DNA of 64,000 bases from Rhodamnia argentea (GCF_020921035.1 NC_063156.1:12474501-12538500); one strand, 5' to 3'. Shown: positions 22,708 to 35,460, numbered from the stretch's first letter. The notes: generated from the letters alone by a model not told the origin. Program-made: numbers and translations.

Positions 22708-25009
22708 ATGGGGTCGCCCTCCAATCTCCTGGTGAACGCCGTGCTAGTCCTCGCGGCCTCGTCGTGGCTGGCGGCTGTTCAATCGGGCGACACGAACGGC
22801 GTGTACTCGCCGTGCTCCGACACCACCGTACAGAGATCGGACGGGTTCAGCTTCGCTATAGCGTTCGCTCCGAGGACCTCCTTCTTCTACAACAGCACCC
22901 ACCAGCTCTCGCCCTGTGACAACAGGCTCTCTCTCTCCTCCTCGAGTTCTCCGATCGCCGTTTTCCGGCCCAAGGTCGACGAGATCTCCCTCCTCACCAT
23001 CAACACCTCCTCCTTCTCTCCGGTCAGTTGCATCCTCCTCTACGGTCACTATCGATTTAGCCCGGAAGCTGCTTCGTTGGGGTTTGCCTTTTTCTTTAGT
23101 TAGCTCATATGATTGGTTAATTGGATGTGATTTCTGAATGAGCTGTGGAATTTGCTAAAATTTTTGTGCTTGCTTCTGCATATGCTTCTCTCTAATTGTG
23201 CCTTTGTAGTTCTTTGATGATTTTAGGAAGTTGGCGAGTTCGTTTTAGCTGGACTTTGCTTTAAAGAGCTGTTAATTGGGAATTTACCCAAATCATTTAA
23301 AATACACGCACTCGCCCGTGCATACAGACGCATATATGCACACACAGAGGACAGAGTATGGAATGATTTCACCACAACTTGGTGGTTTTCATGGTTTGTT
23401 GTCTAATGGAATGATTTCACCACAACTTGGTGGTTTTCATGGTTTGTTGTCTAAATTTGTTTGGTTAGAGTTTGTTTAACTGTTTTGTTTTCGAACTTCG
23501 TGTTGATAACCATATGCCACTCTTGGTGTCTACACAATCGAAAATATTATCTTAATTAGGCTTCTCTGCTGATTATGCATCTTGAGTCTTGATTCAATTT
23601 AGAAAGATTGGACGGCATGGCTGTGGATTTTGTGGCCTATGTCTTGTTTCTCTGTTAGGTCTGGCATCTTCGCAAGGTGATAGCATTTCTTGTAAGTTAG
23701 GAACCCGCAGGGCATATGAGTTCGTATGAAGCTTCTCCTCTAATTTTTTGGGTATATTATGTCCTTGGATGCTTCGTGATCCTTCAGAATCTTTCTTGGT
23801 CTTTTGTTTCAGATCAGGATAACAAGCCCTTTCTAGGTTAGGACTGTAAGTTCATCCTTTTGTCATTCCTTGTTTTTGACTCAATTTGTGGTGTTCTCTT
23901 GCTGCTAACTTGGGAAAAAAATCTGGTTCAAGATGAATGACTAACTCATTAGATTTGAACTTAAGAATCCTTTTAACTGTGTGGATAGGTAGTTTGCTTG
24001 GCTTTTGTATCCTGAAGTTTTCATTCATTGATAAACCACTATAAAGGAAAAAACTGGAGACTCTGTTGTTCTGGATATGTGATGTTCTTTCAAACCCTGT
24101 CAAAGATGCAGAGTGGAACTAATGTCTTTCAGAATGTTTTGACAGGAGGTTACAAGTACTCTGAAACTGTACAAAACTACTAGACTGCATAAAGCATATT
24201 TTTGTGCACATCACCACTAGCTCCAAGTGCCATAGTGGAGCGATTGATTGGCTATCTCGTTACAGTTTTCTCCTAGCGAACAATTTGCTACCGTTTCTTC
24301 ATTCTCCATTGATTTTTCATATTATAAGTTTGGTCAATGAGTTTGTCCATTTCAGACACAGTCACCGGTAGCGCCAGAATTTGAACTTCTCTTTCGCTAT
24401 CCTGTGTTATCATCAACCTTTTGCATGTCTTAAGGCAAAATCTAAAAGTGCGCATACTTTATGATACATACAGTTTCAGATGCATCGTTTTCTTCTCAGG
24501 ACAATAGTGGTGGATACATGGTTGCATTTGCTGGTCGAAAATATGCTGCAAGGTCTCTCCCTGCTTTTGTTGCCAACAGCACGTACACCGTAACCAGCTT
24601 TACTCTTGTAAGCAAAAGATTCTGATCCTTTTTTGGCGTCTGTCATAATCACTCTACTTAAACATCCAGTAAAGCGGCCGATCTGTGGTTGATGCAGGTG
24701 CTTGAGTTTAAGAAGGGAAGGCTGCAAAACCTGTACTGGAAAAGAGATGGGTGTTCTTCATGTTCAGGGAACTCAAACTTTGTCTGCCTTAATAATCAAG
24801 ACTGTGCACTCAAAACATCAGACTGTAAAAGCCATGGAGGCTCTGTAGATTGCAGCCTTGGTATTCAACTGGCATTTTCAGGGACAGATAAGCACTTCTC
24901 AGTACTCAATTCTTGGTATGAAGTTGAAAAACTTCGTCAATACTCTCTCTATGGACTTTATTCAAATCTAAAAGATTCTCTAACTAGTCAGTATAACAAA
25001 ATATTCTAA
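22708..25009 (+). CDS. Expp1-like secreted protein
   Basis: Three exons: 22708-23022, 24500-24607 and 24698-25009, giving 244 residues, with GT-AG introns all in phase 0. Residues 1-26 form a signal peptide (LLVNAVLVLAASSWLAAVQS). The mature protein has DTNGVYSPCSDTTVQRSDGF, DNSGGYMVAFAGRKYAARS in exon 2, and a cysteine-rich segment in exon 3 (CSSCSGNSNFVCLNNQDC, then DCKSHGGSVDCSLGIQLAFSGTD). It ends in SWYEVEKLRQYSLYGLYSNL. This is the plant family annotated as Expp1 (Arabidopsis At3g11800/At3g44150 as I recall), with no established biochemical activity. Signal peptide and cysteines indicate a secreted or endomembrane protein. Intron 1 is long (1.5 kb) and carries a 48-bp tandem duplication. 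Confidence 0.85.
23359..23454. repeat. Perfect 48-bp tandem duplication in intron 1 of the Expp1-like gene
   Basis: Two identical head-to-tail copies (23359-23406 and 23407-23454) beginning TGGAATGATTTCACC. Perfect identity implies a recent duplication. Probably neutral. Confidence 0.9.
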
Positions 25010-27823
25010 ATGTGCTCAACTTTCTTTTGATCCTCTCGTGCTTGACGCGATCTTGTTGTACATTTATGTTCATAACTAGCTCCCTATTTCTGTTGGAATT
25101 CTTGCACTGAAGTATGATGTTGTAGTTCTTTGTCGCCACTTATTTTTTTTGTCCTCCTGCTACTGTGAGGACTTGTTGACAACTTATGTATGCTGCTTAA
25201 TGAGTTGAAGTTGTTTGGACCATGTTCATAATGGTATTGGCTATTTTTGGGACATCTTGCTCGTCAACCCTGTGAAATACCCACATAATGGAAATGCATG
25301 GAATACTGACCTTGTGATAAACATAGAGAAGTATGTTAGGAAGTCCAGTTGAAGTCTTAATTTCAAGACACTAGGGACATCTATGTTCAACACACTGAAC
25401 AGCCAAATTTTCATGTTTGGAACCTGTTCTCTGATCATTGCTTGGATCATTTGCAGTCTGGCAACCTGCTGAAAATTATGACTACGAGTAAGCTTCTATG
25501 TTTAGTCAAGAGAAAGGTTAAGACTCTCATGGTTTGTTTTCAGGTCTTTATAAAGGAGTTAGGTGACTGTCAAGATTTTCAGTAACTATGAACGGCCAAA
25601 AGAAAAAAAAAAAGGAAAGAAGAAAAATATCTGAACTATGGTAAGGGAGAAGGAGAAAGCTACTTGATTAGAGTTGCTTTTCTTTTTTTAATGTTATGCT
25701 CTATTTCTCAATTTGATAAATGGATCATCTGATATTTGATTAACACGATCTTGTTAACTACTGCTTTAAGAAACTTTTTAGTCACTTTGATTTTGACTAT
25801 ATTGATGGCAAGTTCTTTAATTTCACAAGTGGCAAGAACCAAGCTCGAAGCATGCCTTGAGGGATCCCTTGACATCTTAATGTTTTCTTGAAGCTAATGT
25901 CATCAGAACTAATGTATATCCAATTTTTTGTTGCCAGATTGTTAGTAGAAACTTCCTTGGGTTTAGATATCCAAGCAACGAAGTGATGAAGGTAATAATA
26001 GTACTTACTATAATGAATGTGTCTGTCTAATTGATTTAATGACTTCACTAAAACAGGTACGGTTTTTAATTCAACTTGATCCTTCTCATCATGAATCACT
26101 TTAATTGAAATTATTTGATGACCATCACAGCAATAACAAGAGCAACCCTTTATTTATATTGTCAAGATCCATATACTTGAGATCTTTTCTAGTCTCTTTC
26201 CAAATCTTTTATGTTTCCCCTCTCCCCTTTTAACTTGCATCCACGTTATAAGTTTGCACATCCCAGCATATGAAGGTTTAACTTTGCATGTCTAAACCAT
26301 CTCATGGAGCTTTTTCTCATCTATGAAAAAAAATCACATACTCAGTCCAGGGACAAAAATGCCTCACTTTCGAATGTCCCAAAAAAAAAAAATAATAATA
26401 ACGTGCTTACCCAAGGGGCAAATTGTTATCAACCAAAAAAAAGGGGCAAATTGTCGCCATTATCTTTTCCGTCTAAACTATCTTATGTGGTGGATAAGTG
26501 GGTAAGGGTGCTTAAGTAGCGTGCTGTCATGGCACTTTTATTATTAAAATTTAAAATTAAGTCAACAAGTTAAAAACTAAATGATGTAAGAAGTAGACCT
26601 AAGTTTTAAGAAATAATAGATGAGAATAAGAAAAGGAATCGTCTTCCTGATATGATCACGCATCCTTTGAAGAGTCGTCTGTGTGCACCATGGTCATTGA
26701 AGATCGTCGCTTGAAGAGTTGTTTTTGTGCGCAACATCATTGTGACTGTTGCTGACCTCAGATGTTAGGCCAGCGGTTGTCACTGCCTCTAGATCAAGGT
26801 TGGGTGACGTCAGTTTTCGATTAGATCGGCCATGGGACCCCATGAAATTTCTGTGCAGAAATTGCGTGGATGCAAGCTCAAGGTCGAGCTCACATGGCCG
26901 ACCACGTGGTCAAGCTCGTGGCTCGTGCCATGGGATCTCCTATGGCTGACAGTGGCATCAACCAATGTTGCCAGCCACACCCCCTTCCCTTTCTCCCCTT
27001 CAATCTGTGTCCTCATCTTTCCATTTACTTTGTTTTGATTAGAATGGTTAACTTTGTCTTTCCTATCCACGTGGAAAAGGCTGCTTGCCACATCATTCTC
27101 CAGATCAGCTCTTAAATGTGTCATGTATGCATCATTGGCCACGTCATCTGCCACATAGGATAGTTTGGATGGAAATGATAACGGTGGTTTTTCCTCGATT
27201 AAGATTACTTATTCTTTGTTTTTGGATATGTGAAAAGTAAGGCCATTTTTGTCCCTGGATATAAGCAAATGATTTTTTGTTCCTGGATTTGGCAATTCTG
27301 AGTAGCACATGTGCACCAAATTCTCATTGAATATACTTAGTTATAACTCCTTTTCATGGCTTGTAGTAAATCCAGCCAATCAACTATTCATTTTTGTTTA
27401 ACTTTTGTTGGTTGACCGCATTGTTCGGTGCCATAGTTCATTGACGTCTTTCTGTGGTGGTGTTATCGTTTGAGAATTTAGAAGTGGGAAAGGAAAATGG
27501 CTTGGTGATTCGTTATTCTCTCTTTTGACTTGGTAAGTCGCACATCTAAGATAGCTATTGGTGATATATCAGTTAACACCTTGGATGCACAGTATAGATT
27601 TTGCTATTGCAGTTTTGTGCGTTTAGGCAATTTCTTGAAGAACTTTTTTCTAATCCATTCGATCCTTATAGTGACACTCATGCTTGTGGAAACTAACTTT
27701 ATTAGAGGTAAATGTGATTCCCTTGTTGAAGCCCCTTTCAAATAGGGTTGCGAAACAAAGCCCTTCTTTGGTCATTTCTAAGGAAAATTAGCTGAGCGCT
27801 TCATTATCCTGATTGTGCTTTCA
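25010..27823. other. Spacer, no gene recognised
   Basis: The 3' UTR of the Expp1-like gene is followed by AT-rich sequence. The motif GGGGCAAATTGT is repeated at 26417 and 26442. A GC-rich patch at 26660-27130 looks like repeat filler. No open frame resembles a known protein. Confidence 0.4.
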
Positions 27824-27967
27824 GAAGTGGTATTTGATATTGAGGATGGTGACGATATTGATCGTGACCTTGATACGGAGCTGGAGCTTCTAACTAGGAT
27901 GAATGCGCTAACTATGGATATGATGTCGGAAATAGACCGATTTTATATTACCCTGCCATCTTTTTAG
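27824..27967 (+). other. Short coding-like fragment, unrecognised
   Basis: An open stretch reading [20 protein letters not shown], then [19 protein letters not shown], then a stop. The acidic, low-bias composition looks like an exon remnant. It starts just after a possible acceptor (TTTCAG). Family unknown. Confidence 0.2.
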
Positions 27968-28495
27968 GAACATTAAAGCATATTTGTTATACATACTTTG
28001 CATTAGAATGGGTCAGATTGACCTCCATGACAAGATCACATCATGGATATTTTTTGGCTAAGTAATTGGAATATTAAGAAAAAAAAAATAGCTGGGAAGT
28101 GAGTGGAGTTATATATGATGGAAGGATTATTTAGTGCTGTGAGTATAATTATGTACACTTGCGGCACAAATCATGACTAGAGGAAGAGTCCTTAGCCATG
28201 TTATAATTTCTGTCCTTTTCAGTGTAGATGGGAAATATTCCTTCGATAGATATGTTTGCTGGTCCAACGTTTTGCGGGTCACTTGTAAGGAGAACGCAAA
28301 CTCTGTTTAAGATCGTCTACTGTCAGTCTCAAGTCATCATAAAAGGAAATTTATTTGATTAAGGACATTGCGTTGTCAACACCAAGCATGACAATAACCG
28401 TTACAAACCTAACCATGCAAGAGAGTATCTAGGTCATTGCAATTCCGACTCCCAAAGTTATTGGGAGTCGACATTGTACGGCGAGGATACGTCAT

Positions 28496-28820
28496 TTAGT
28501 TCTTGGTGCTGCTGTGGCCTGCAATGAGCCCTTGGCGCATGGCTCTTTGCTCGCGGACGTAAGACTCGGGTCGTCATTAATTCGTACCTTTCCGCCTCTG
28601 GGAAGCTTTGGAACCACTTCAGCGACTTTTCAATCTTCGGGCGAGATGGCCATATCACCGGTTCGCTCTCACCCCTACCATAGATGATAACGAATGCTCT
28701 CACACCGCACTCTTTGTTAAGCTCGCTCACTTCCTTAGCCAATTCCAACTGCTTTTTTCTGATATAGGCCCTCCTAGCGTTCTTTTTCACAGTCCACATG
28801 AGCTTAACCTTCTTCCTCAT
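28496..28820 (-). pseudogene. Type I (M-gamma) MADS-box gene, frameshifted
   Basis: The minus-strand frame opens with MRKKVKLMWTVKKNARRA and continues RKKQLELAKEVSELNKECGV, then VIIYG and EPVIWPS. This is an AGL80/PHERES-type MADS domain (residues 1 to about 60), followed by the M-gamma FQS.PE.ER motif. After about residue 84 (near 28568) the frame drifts into a proline/arginine run ending at 28458. In the neighbouring frame the expected ESYVREQRAMRQ continues and stops at 28496. A one-base frameshift therefore breaks the gene, and even the restored frame ends far short of the usual 200 or more residues. Relatives act in the central cell and endosperm. This copy is probably dead unless the frameshift is a sequencing error. 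Confidence 0.75.
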
Positions 28821-30106
28821 CTTGGCTGATTCTCAATGTGGACTCTCTTGCCCCCCAGACATGTAAACGGCGGCGTATTTATCGGGTACTCGAGGAGGGT
28901 GATTCGATATCCTGGCATTGTTGAATTGAGGCAAGTGAGAATCGAATTGGCAAGTTCGGCGCCCGTAAATGGCGAAAATTCTGGATTAGGGAAGATAGAT
29001 TTGCGATTCAGGATGCCTAGGTCATATTAGTTATTGAGCAGATTCTTTTTTCTCTTTTGGGTTTCTCTTATTCAGCATAGAAAAATCAGGGTAGGTCAAT
29101 GAAAGGCTCTTTGGATACACCTTGGCCTTGCGCGGATTGCAGATTTCGTTTTTGAAATCATGCCAGACATGCATCATTTTGACCGAGTTTGGCAATCTTT
29201 AAAAGGGGAAGGGAACATGGATAGGACCAAATTAATAGCTCATGATCAGATTGAAATCCAAGAACTTTCTATGTATGCATAGCGAACAAGAACAACTAAG
29301 CATATCGATCCACCGACCTATGCGCGCAGCAATAGAGCCTTCGAATATCACACCGTCGGTTCGGCAAAATGAAGAGAAAAACAGAAAAAGGAAAGAACTG
29401 CACGAGGCCGGTATTGTCGTTACGGTTCCGGTATGAACCCGTTATCGTCTTGTTATTTCACTTGACTATTGTGCTGAGAAACTTGTTTTTTGGTATGCTA
29501 CATCATGAAGAAATCGAATGAAATAAACTTGACTAGATTGATTTTTTTGACGCGGGATCGGAGTATCATCCCAATTTCCTATTTGTAGGCTTTTACATTT
29601 ATTTAAATGCTTTAGATGATGCCATTTCCTTTTAAATAATTGAGTGATTAGATTGTAGGTATTAAATTTTATTAATTAGTGGATGTTATTTATTTTTTAG
29701 GAGTTATGATTGGGATTCTTTTTAGCAAAAATACGATTTTTTTTTATAGAATTTATCAGAACATTTTGTCCTTTTGAATTAATATCGAGAGTTTATTATG
29801 TGTTTGCCCTCACGACATGGGTGTTTGCGAGTGGCGACTCGTGTGTTTCTTGTTTCCGCCGTGTCAATGCTAGTTCTGTAGAGGGGACATGTCCTTCGGA
29901 TAGTGTGCGTATCATCCTTTCTCGTTTGGTCGGAATGATCGTTAGAAATCAAGTATTTAAAGAGAGAACTAATAGGATATTTAAACATTAATCTCCAAAT
30001 CAAGAAAGTTAAATGCGTGTAACTTAAATTGTTTTTGAAATGATCACACAAATTCAAGTTAGTAAAGCCCCACGGGAGCATTTGCCGGGGGGAAAGTATC
30101 AAAAGA
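28821..30106. other. Spacer, no gene recognised
   Basis: Upstream of the MADS-box relic, AT-rich. Nothing supported. Confidence 0.4.
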
Positions 30107-30330
30107 TTTTTGTTTTTTTTGGTTAAAAAAAGTCCTAAACCTATTGTGCTTTTGCCAATTTAATTCTAAATATTTTGCATTTGCAAATTTAGTCCCAAAT
30201 ATTTTTTTTTGTGCAAATTCAGTCCCAAACTTTTTGGATTTGTGTTAATTCAGTCCATCGGGTCAACTTTGATCAGTCGGTGCTAACGTGGCCCATTTTT
30301 AATAATATCTTAATTTTTTTTTCGAATTAT
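30107..30330. repeat. Dispersed repeat family copy (partial)
   Basis: Contains AGTCCTAAACCTATTGTGCT, CAATTTAATTC, AATTTAGTCCC, AATTCAGTCCATCGGGTCAA and GTGCTAACGTGGCCC. It is the same series as at 16318 and, inverted, at about 54650-54800. Confidence 0.4.
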
Positions 30331-31008
30331 TTTTTGCCTTGTTGTTTTTATTTCTATTTTCTCTTTTTTTTTTGCTATAAATTCAGATTTATATTGCTAT
30401 TTGATAAAATAATTGCTTATAGAAAGGAAAGAAAAGACAATCAACATTGTCATAACTTTCGTTTGGCACTCGTTTTGATGCTTTAACTTTTCAAGCGGTC
30501 GTTTAAGTGGTGCAACTTATATTAAAAAAAAAGGTGTGCTTAAGTTAGAAAATGAGAAAATTTAATTATATCTCAATATATTAGATGAATATTTGAGTTA
30601 TAAAAATATGTTATCATAATGTGACAATCGACAAGAAATAGCACAATGGTGGACATGGTGGTCGAAGTCGAAGTACGCACTGTGGGACAAACAGAAGCTT
30701 GGGCATTAAATCACGATCAAGCGTGAAGTCCATATCCCAAATTTTTAATTCATGCCAACCACTTTCAAGAAGCAAAGAATCGAGAAGTCAATTTGTCTTT
30801 CATCCCAAGTTCGCTGGTTTCCAGCTGGTTGGGGAACTCATTTTTGTCTCATCCTTCAAATTTGGGGGTTTAATCCAAGAGATTACTAACCAAATCGGGT
30901 AAAGTTAAAGAGCAAAACAAATTATAATTGAACTTAAATGATGTGGTCTTAATAAGGAGGATTTGCCTGGAACATGGTAATGTGGACCCTCTTCTTAATC
31001 CTTTTAAT

Positions 31009-32148
31009 AAGGTGAAGTACAATACAAGTGCCATAAGTTGTGTATGATACTTACATTAGTGTCGAAATTTTCAACACGATTACTTAACTGCAATTTTTTT
31101 TTTAAAACGATTAGTTAAGTGTCAATTCCGATTTGCTTGCCGGAAATCCTATATTGCTTTTTTCTTTTACATTAATATCTGAGCTGACGTGGCTCGCTTG
31201 AAATACACATCGACTTCCACGCGGATTTAAACTAAAAAATTAAAAAAAAAATCAAATAGAAAAAAATAAGTTAAAAATAAGAAAAGGGGAGGGCTTTCCT
31301 TCAGGCAACGATGGCTGTGCAGCCCTCGCCGATCTGGCCAAGGTCATATAAGAGCGTACTGCAAGCGAGAATGAGGAAGCTAGTTTGTGTAATTGTGGGC
31401 CTGTAATTGCTAGTGTTAGCGGGAAGCAGGGAGTTGATTGGAGATGATGAGACTGCTAATTTCTTCGCAAGCAGACCGTTGACACTTGGCACTCAGAACT
31501 GCGTCGACCATTGAATCTGAAAATTGATATTTTTCGAGATGATGAGTCTGTGAGTGCCTCGACTCGACTTGACGAGCAACTGCTCGTCCCAAACTCGGCT
31601 AGATCGGCGAGGGCGAGGGCGAGGCTCGACCTTTTCCAGATCTGCGAGGTTCAGCCTCATCGAAGGTTGGGCGAGGTTTCGCCTGCTGTCAACAATGGTT
31701 GCCGGCAATTGGCCGGGGCTCGGCGACCCCCGCTGGCCAAAACCTCACTCTCGTCGGCCTTTGCCGGTGAAGGTAGGGGAGGCGGCAGCAGCAGCGAGAG
31801 TTGTGCCTAAATGGAAACCTCCCCCACCCCCCCTCCTTCCCCAACCCCTTTTTTTCTATTTTATTTTAAGATTTTATCTTATTTTTTATTTAATTTCTTA
31901 CTTCTATTACTTTTTTATTTTTAGAGTCAACGTGAAAGTCCACATGGCAAGAATTGTATAAAAAATATCTACATCAAATAATAAATTTAAATATAAAAGT
32001 AACGTATATCATTTAGCTAGAATTTTTTCGATTTGCCACTTGGGTGATTATTTTTCTCCGATATTAGCATTTAAGTAATCGTTTTAAAAGTTTTGGCACT
32101 AAAGTGTGTGTCAGACGCAACTTATGTCACTTATAATATACTTCTCCC
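31009..32148. mobile_element. Mutator-like non-autonomous element with long TIRs
   Basis: A 1140-bp element. The left end GGTGAAGTACAATACAAGTG continues for over 70 bp and matches the reverse complement of the right end (GGAGAAGTATATTATAAGTG) at most positions, both including ACGATTACTTAA. A 9-bp duplication CCTTTTAAT flanks it (31000-31008 and 32149-32157), the size made by Mutator-like transposases. There is no transposase frame. The interior holds a distinctly GC-rich block (31300-31830) that could be captured host DNA. Confidence 0.75.
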
Positions 32149-33002
32149 CCTTTTAATCTCTCTCTCCAGAAGTGAATATTGATTATAAGCATATTCTCTG
32201 CATGATATGATGCATGTAAATCTGCATAGGGGACCAGGTCCTTTCTGTCACATAATGGTTTCCAAGTACAATCATTTACTTCTTTCAATCTGTGTACTTT
32301 GTTTTGGCCAGCTCTGTACTTAAATATTTTTAATCTTTTGATATCTTTGGTGCAAGGTCGGCCACATGATTTGATCTATCATTCTCTTCTAGGGCGCTTT
32401 TGTCTGGGAGTAAGTGTTTTCCGGGAATTGATTGTCAAAAATAACTTAATCAATGTAAAACATTTTCCGATAAATGAAAAATTCATGCATAAAATTAGAA
32501 AAATGAATTTCTAAATCTAAAGAGGTGAAAACACTTTTCGGAATTATTCATCTAGAATTTTTTAATACATTATTATTTATTATTATTATTATTTTTTTTG
32601 CTTCTTTCTCTGCAGGCGATCGGCACATGTGAGGATGAGCACGCGCAATGACGGCAAGGTTCAGCCTCGCCAAAAGTCGGTGACTCTACGGTGCGCCCAG
32701 CCTTGGGCGAGCTTGTCTTCACCTGTGCCTGGTCACCGATTGTCACCATAGCCTGCCACCGGCCGAGAAAGAAAATAAAAAAAGAAAAAAAATTAGAAAT
32801 TAAAAGTTAAAGATTATTTAAAAATTTAAAAAAATTTCCTCGGATAGAGAGAAGAGATTAATTTTTTTTTTTAATGACATCCAAATGCCGAAAAATATTT
32901 TCAGTCACATATTACTATACATAGGAAAACTAACTATTTTTTTGAAAAATGATTTCCATATTTTCCTTTATCATAGAGTTTTCCGTCAATCAAACGCATA
33001 CT
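32149..33002. other. Spacer, no gene recognised
   Basis: AT-rich with a GC-rich patch at 32615-32765 (transposon-like filler) and a (TTA)n run near 32573. Confidence 0.4.
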
Positions 33003-33243
33003 TAGGCTTTCTTTGTTTGGCGGAAGATTAATGATTTGAGAAATATTTTCACAAAAATAATTGTTTGTATCTATTAAAAAAAATGAATGAAGGAAAAATA
33101 TTTTTATTATCGAAAATAATTTATGTGTAAACATTTTCGTAAATGTTGAGAATATTTTTCCTTTATTTGTTTCAAATGATATAAGCGATCATTTTTAAAA
33201 ATATATATTTTAAATTATTTATATTTCGCGGAACAAACGCGCC
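33003..33243. mobile_element. Small MITE-like repeat
   Basis: The left end AGGCTTTCTTTGTTTGGCGG resembles the reverse complement of the right end (GGGCGCGTTTGTTCCGCGAA). The interior is AT-rich with AATATTTTC motifs shared with 16960-17180. Duplications at the insertion site are not clear. Confidence 0.4.
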
Positions 33244-33252
33244 CTCGGATGA

Positions 33253-33978
33253 TAGGGGCGAGCATGGTCCGATTCCTTCAATAATCGGGGACTGGATTAC
33301 CAATCCGATCTGATTCTCGGGTGGTCCGTATTGGAATAAATAAATATGTATTAAACCATGCCTTCTTCTATCGCCTTAAGCTTTTAGAACAGTTGGCGGT
33401 GGTCTCATAAAATTTTTCAATTCAATGGAATCGATAAAATAAAAATAAAAAGTAAAATGAAAACAAAAATAAGAAATCCGAGTTTTTTTGTTTTTTGCTG
33501 ACCTTTCTTCGCGGGTTCGTGCATACATAGAGATCCTTGTGGAAGAAGGAAGAGGGAGAGGAAGAAGATGACTCCAGCGAATTTGACAGGGCAGTTCGGG
33601 GACGCCATGTACACGAAGGTGTTTGTGGGAGGGCTAGCTTGGGACACTCAGAAGGACAAAGCTGTAATTCTAGATAGCAATATACATCTATGCATACCAA
33701 TTGTCCTCATAAAATCACTAAAATTGGCTCCCACAAGCACCCCTACTGAAAAGTCATCATCTTCATCATATAAATTTTTTTATAAAAGTTTGTCTATATG
33801 GGTGGACAGTCCATCAATCCGGTTCCCCACTAGAAATTGAAATCGGACCGCCCAGGCAGCGGTTCTATCTTGAAGAACCTGGGACCGGACCGATGACTTT
33901 TAGAATCAAACCAAACCCCGTCGATCCGGTCCGGTCCTATTGGTTCCAGATCCGGTTGATCCATCTTGCTTACCCCTA
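33253..33978. mobile_element. hAT-like element carrying a host exon
   Basis: The left end TAGGGGCGAGCATGGTCCG and the right end, reverse-complemented, TAGGGGTAAGCAAGATGGAT share TAGGGG.RAGCA. Subterminal CCGGTCC and GGACCGG motifs abound. The flanks TCGGATGA (33245-33252) and TTAGATGG (33979-33986) match at 5 of 8 positions, all differences being transitions, as expected for an old methylated hAT duplication. The related element at 36066-36509 has the same ends. Unlike that copy, this one contains the first exon of an RNA-binding protein gene. Confidence 0.6.
33568..33660 (+). pseudogene. First-exon fragment of an RRM RNA-binding protein gene
   Basis: Starts MTPANLTGQFGDAMYTKVFV and GGLAWDTQKDK, the N-terminus and RNP2 motif (KVFVGGL) of a small single-RRM protein (RBM24/38-like in plant annotations). 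It is preceded by GAAGAGGGAGAGGAAGAAG, which resembles a native 5' leader. The similarity ends at about 33660, and the rest of the RRM, including RNP1, is absent. It lies wholly inside the hAT-like element 33253-33978, so it was probably captured. It cannot make an RNA-binding domain. Confidence 0.75.
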
Positions 33979-35460
33979 TTAGATGGGCTACAAAAAATTA
34001 GAAATAAAAAAAAAATTGTGTAATTAGGCTGGTCGGGGAATTCCATAAGTAATTTAGTTCATGTTTGGTTAAACTAAAAACAAATTCAATTTATATGATA
34101 AATTACATTACAATTACTCAAATTCAATTTTGACCGTGCTCCTATATAGTGAATAGTATTTTTCGTTATCTGCTTATCAATATGGCATTCAAAGTCTACG
34201 AAAAAAAAAAAAAAAGCAGCGAGACAAGATAACGAGCATGAGATATATCGGAAAAAAACAAGGCTGTCCTAGTATGGCCCTGGAGTGGAGACAATATCGA
34301 GTCTTTCGGAATAGAGAAATGATAAATTTATTAAGATAAAATTTATTACTCGTAACAAATTGTTATCGAGAATCAAACGTGGCCTATTTATTTAAATGTT
34401 CATGAACAATATGTCGCATCATTTAATAAATTATATGTTATTTTTAGTACTACCTATCATGGTTTTTCAGAAAATCTATAATTGGTGGTAAGTATGTCAA
34501 GCCAAAAAGGAAGGACTTGGCGAGTTAACAAGCCTTGGATCTTAGCAAAGTTGTTGATAGGTGACATCGAGGTCGAGATCGAGATCGAGGTTGAGAGAGA
34601 GGGAGGCGTTGGGATCTCATTAAGGGTTAGTGGTGGTGACCAGTTCGGATTGTGGCGATTAACGGGAGGTGGCACATGACGGCCGGTGGCGGCAATGGTT
34701 GCACGGTGGTATTCCTTGCCGTGGCCGGTGGAGGATGTGTGCCTAAGCTGTGAGATGAGCTAGTCTTGATATTGAAGAGGAAGAAGGAGGAGAGAATTTT
34801 TTTTTTTTTCCTTAGTTATCTTATCAATAGTTAATATTAGAAAGTGGCATCTTTTTTATCTTAGGACCTGTCTAAAGTTTACTAATTGAGCATTCAATCG
34901 AATAGTTTAGTTTATGTGTTTAATTGGGAAAATACGGCATAACACTCTAATGTAATCGGTATTTCTCGAAGTAGGATTTAGAGGAAATATATACGATTTT
35001 ATCTCCATGCTAAATGAAGTAACTATCATGTCATGCCGTAATAACGAAAATAAATATATAAATGTTCTAACAGTTATTGCATAGAGAAGATCATTACTAC
35101 TATATAATGGTTACTGTAGCTTTTGTGGTAAGAGAGACTTCAGATTTAGTACCTAATAATCGGGACGATTAGTTTTTTTTTTTTCATATTTAAAATTCAT
35201 TTTATCCATCACAACGTAATTCTAAACTTTTTATTTAATTCAATTCAATGCTGAATATTTGCGTGCAATTCTAATTCTCCCATAAAATTAGTGACGTGGC
35301 AGTCCCGGTCAACGTCGGCTGTTCAAGCTGTCCTTTGCGCACGGTTGGCAATCTAATGTGGACAAAACGACTCCGTTCTGACTAATTTTTGCGAATTTTC
35401 GTTTCTTTTTTTTTTTTTCGTTCTTTCTGGTGACTGTTCATCTTCAACCTTTGTTTGACA
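33979..35460. other. Spacer, no gene recognised
   Basis: AT-rich. At 34560-34760 a GC-richer patch with GAGATCGAGATCGAG repeats. No supported gene. Confidence 0.4.

Noticed and set aside
31511-31961. Overlapping GC-rich frames in the Mutator-like element
   Set aside because: Several frames are open at once because of composition. None shows a domain.
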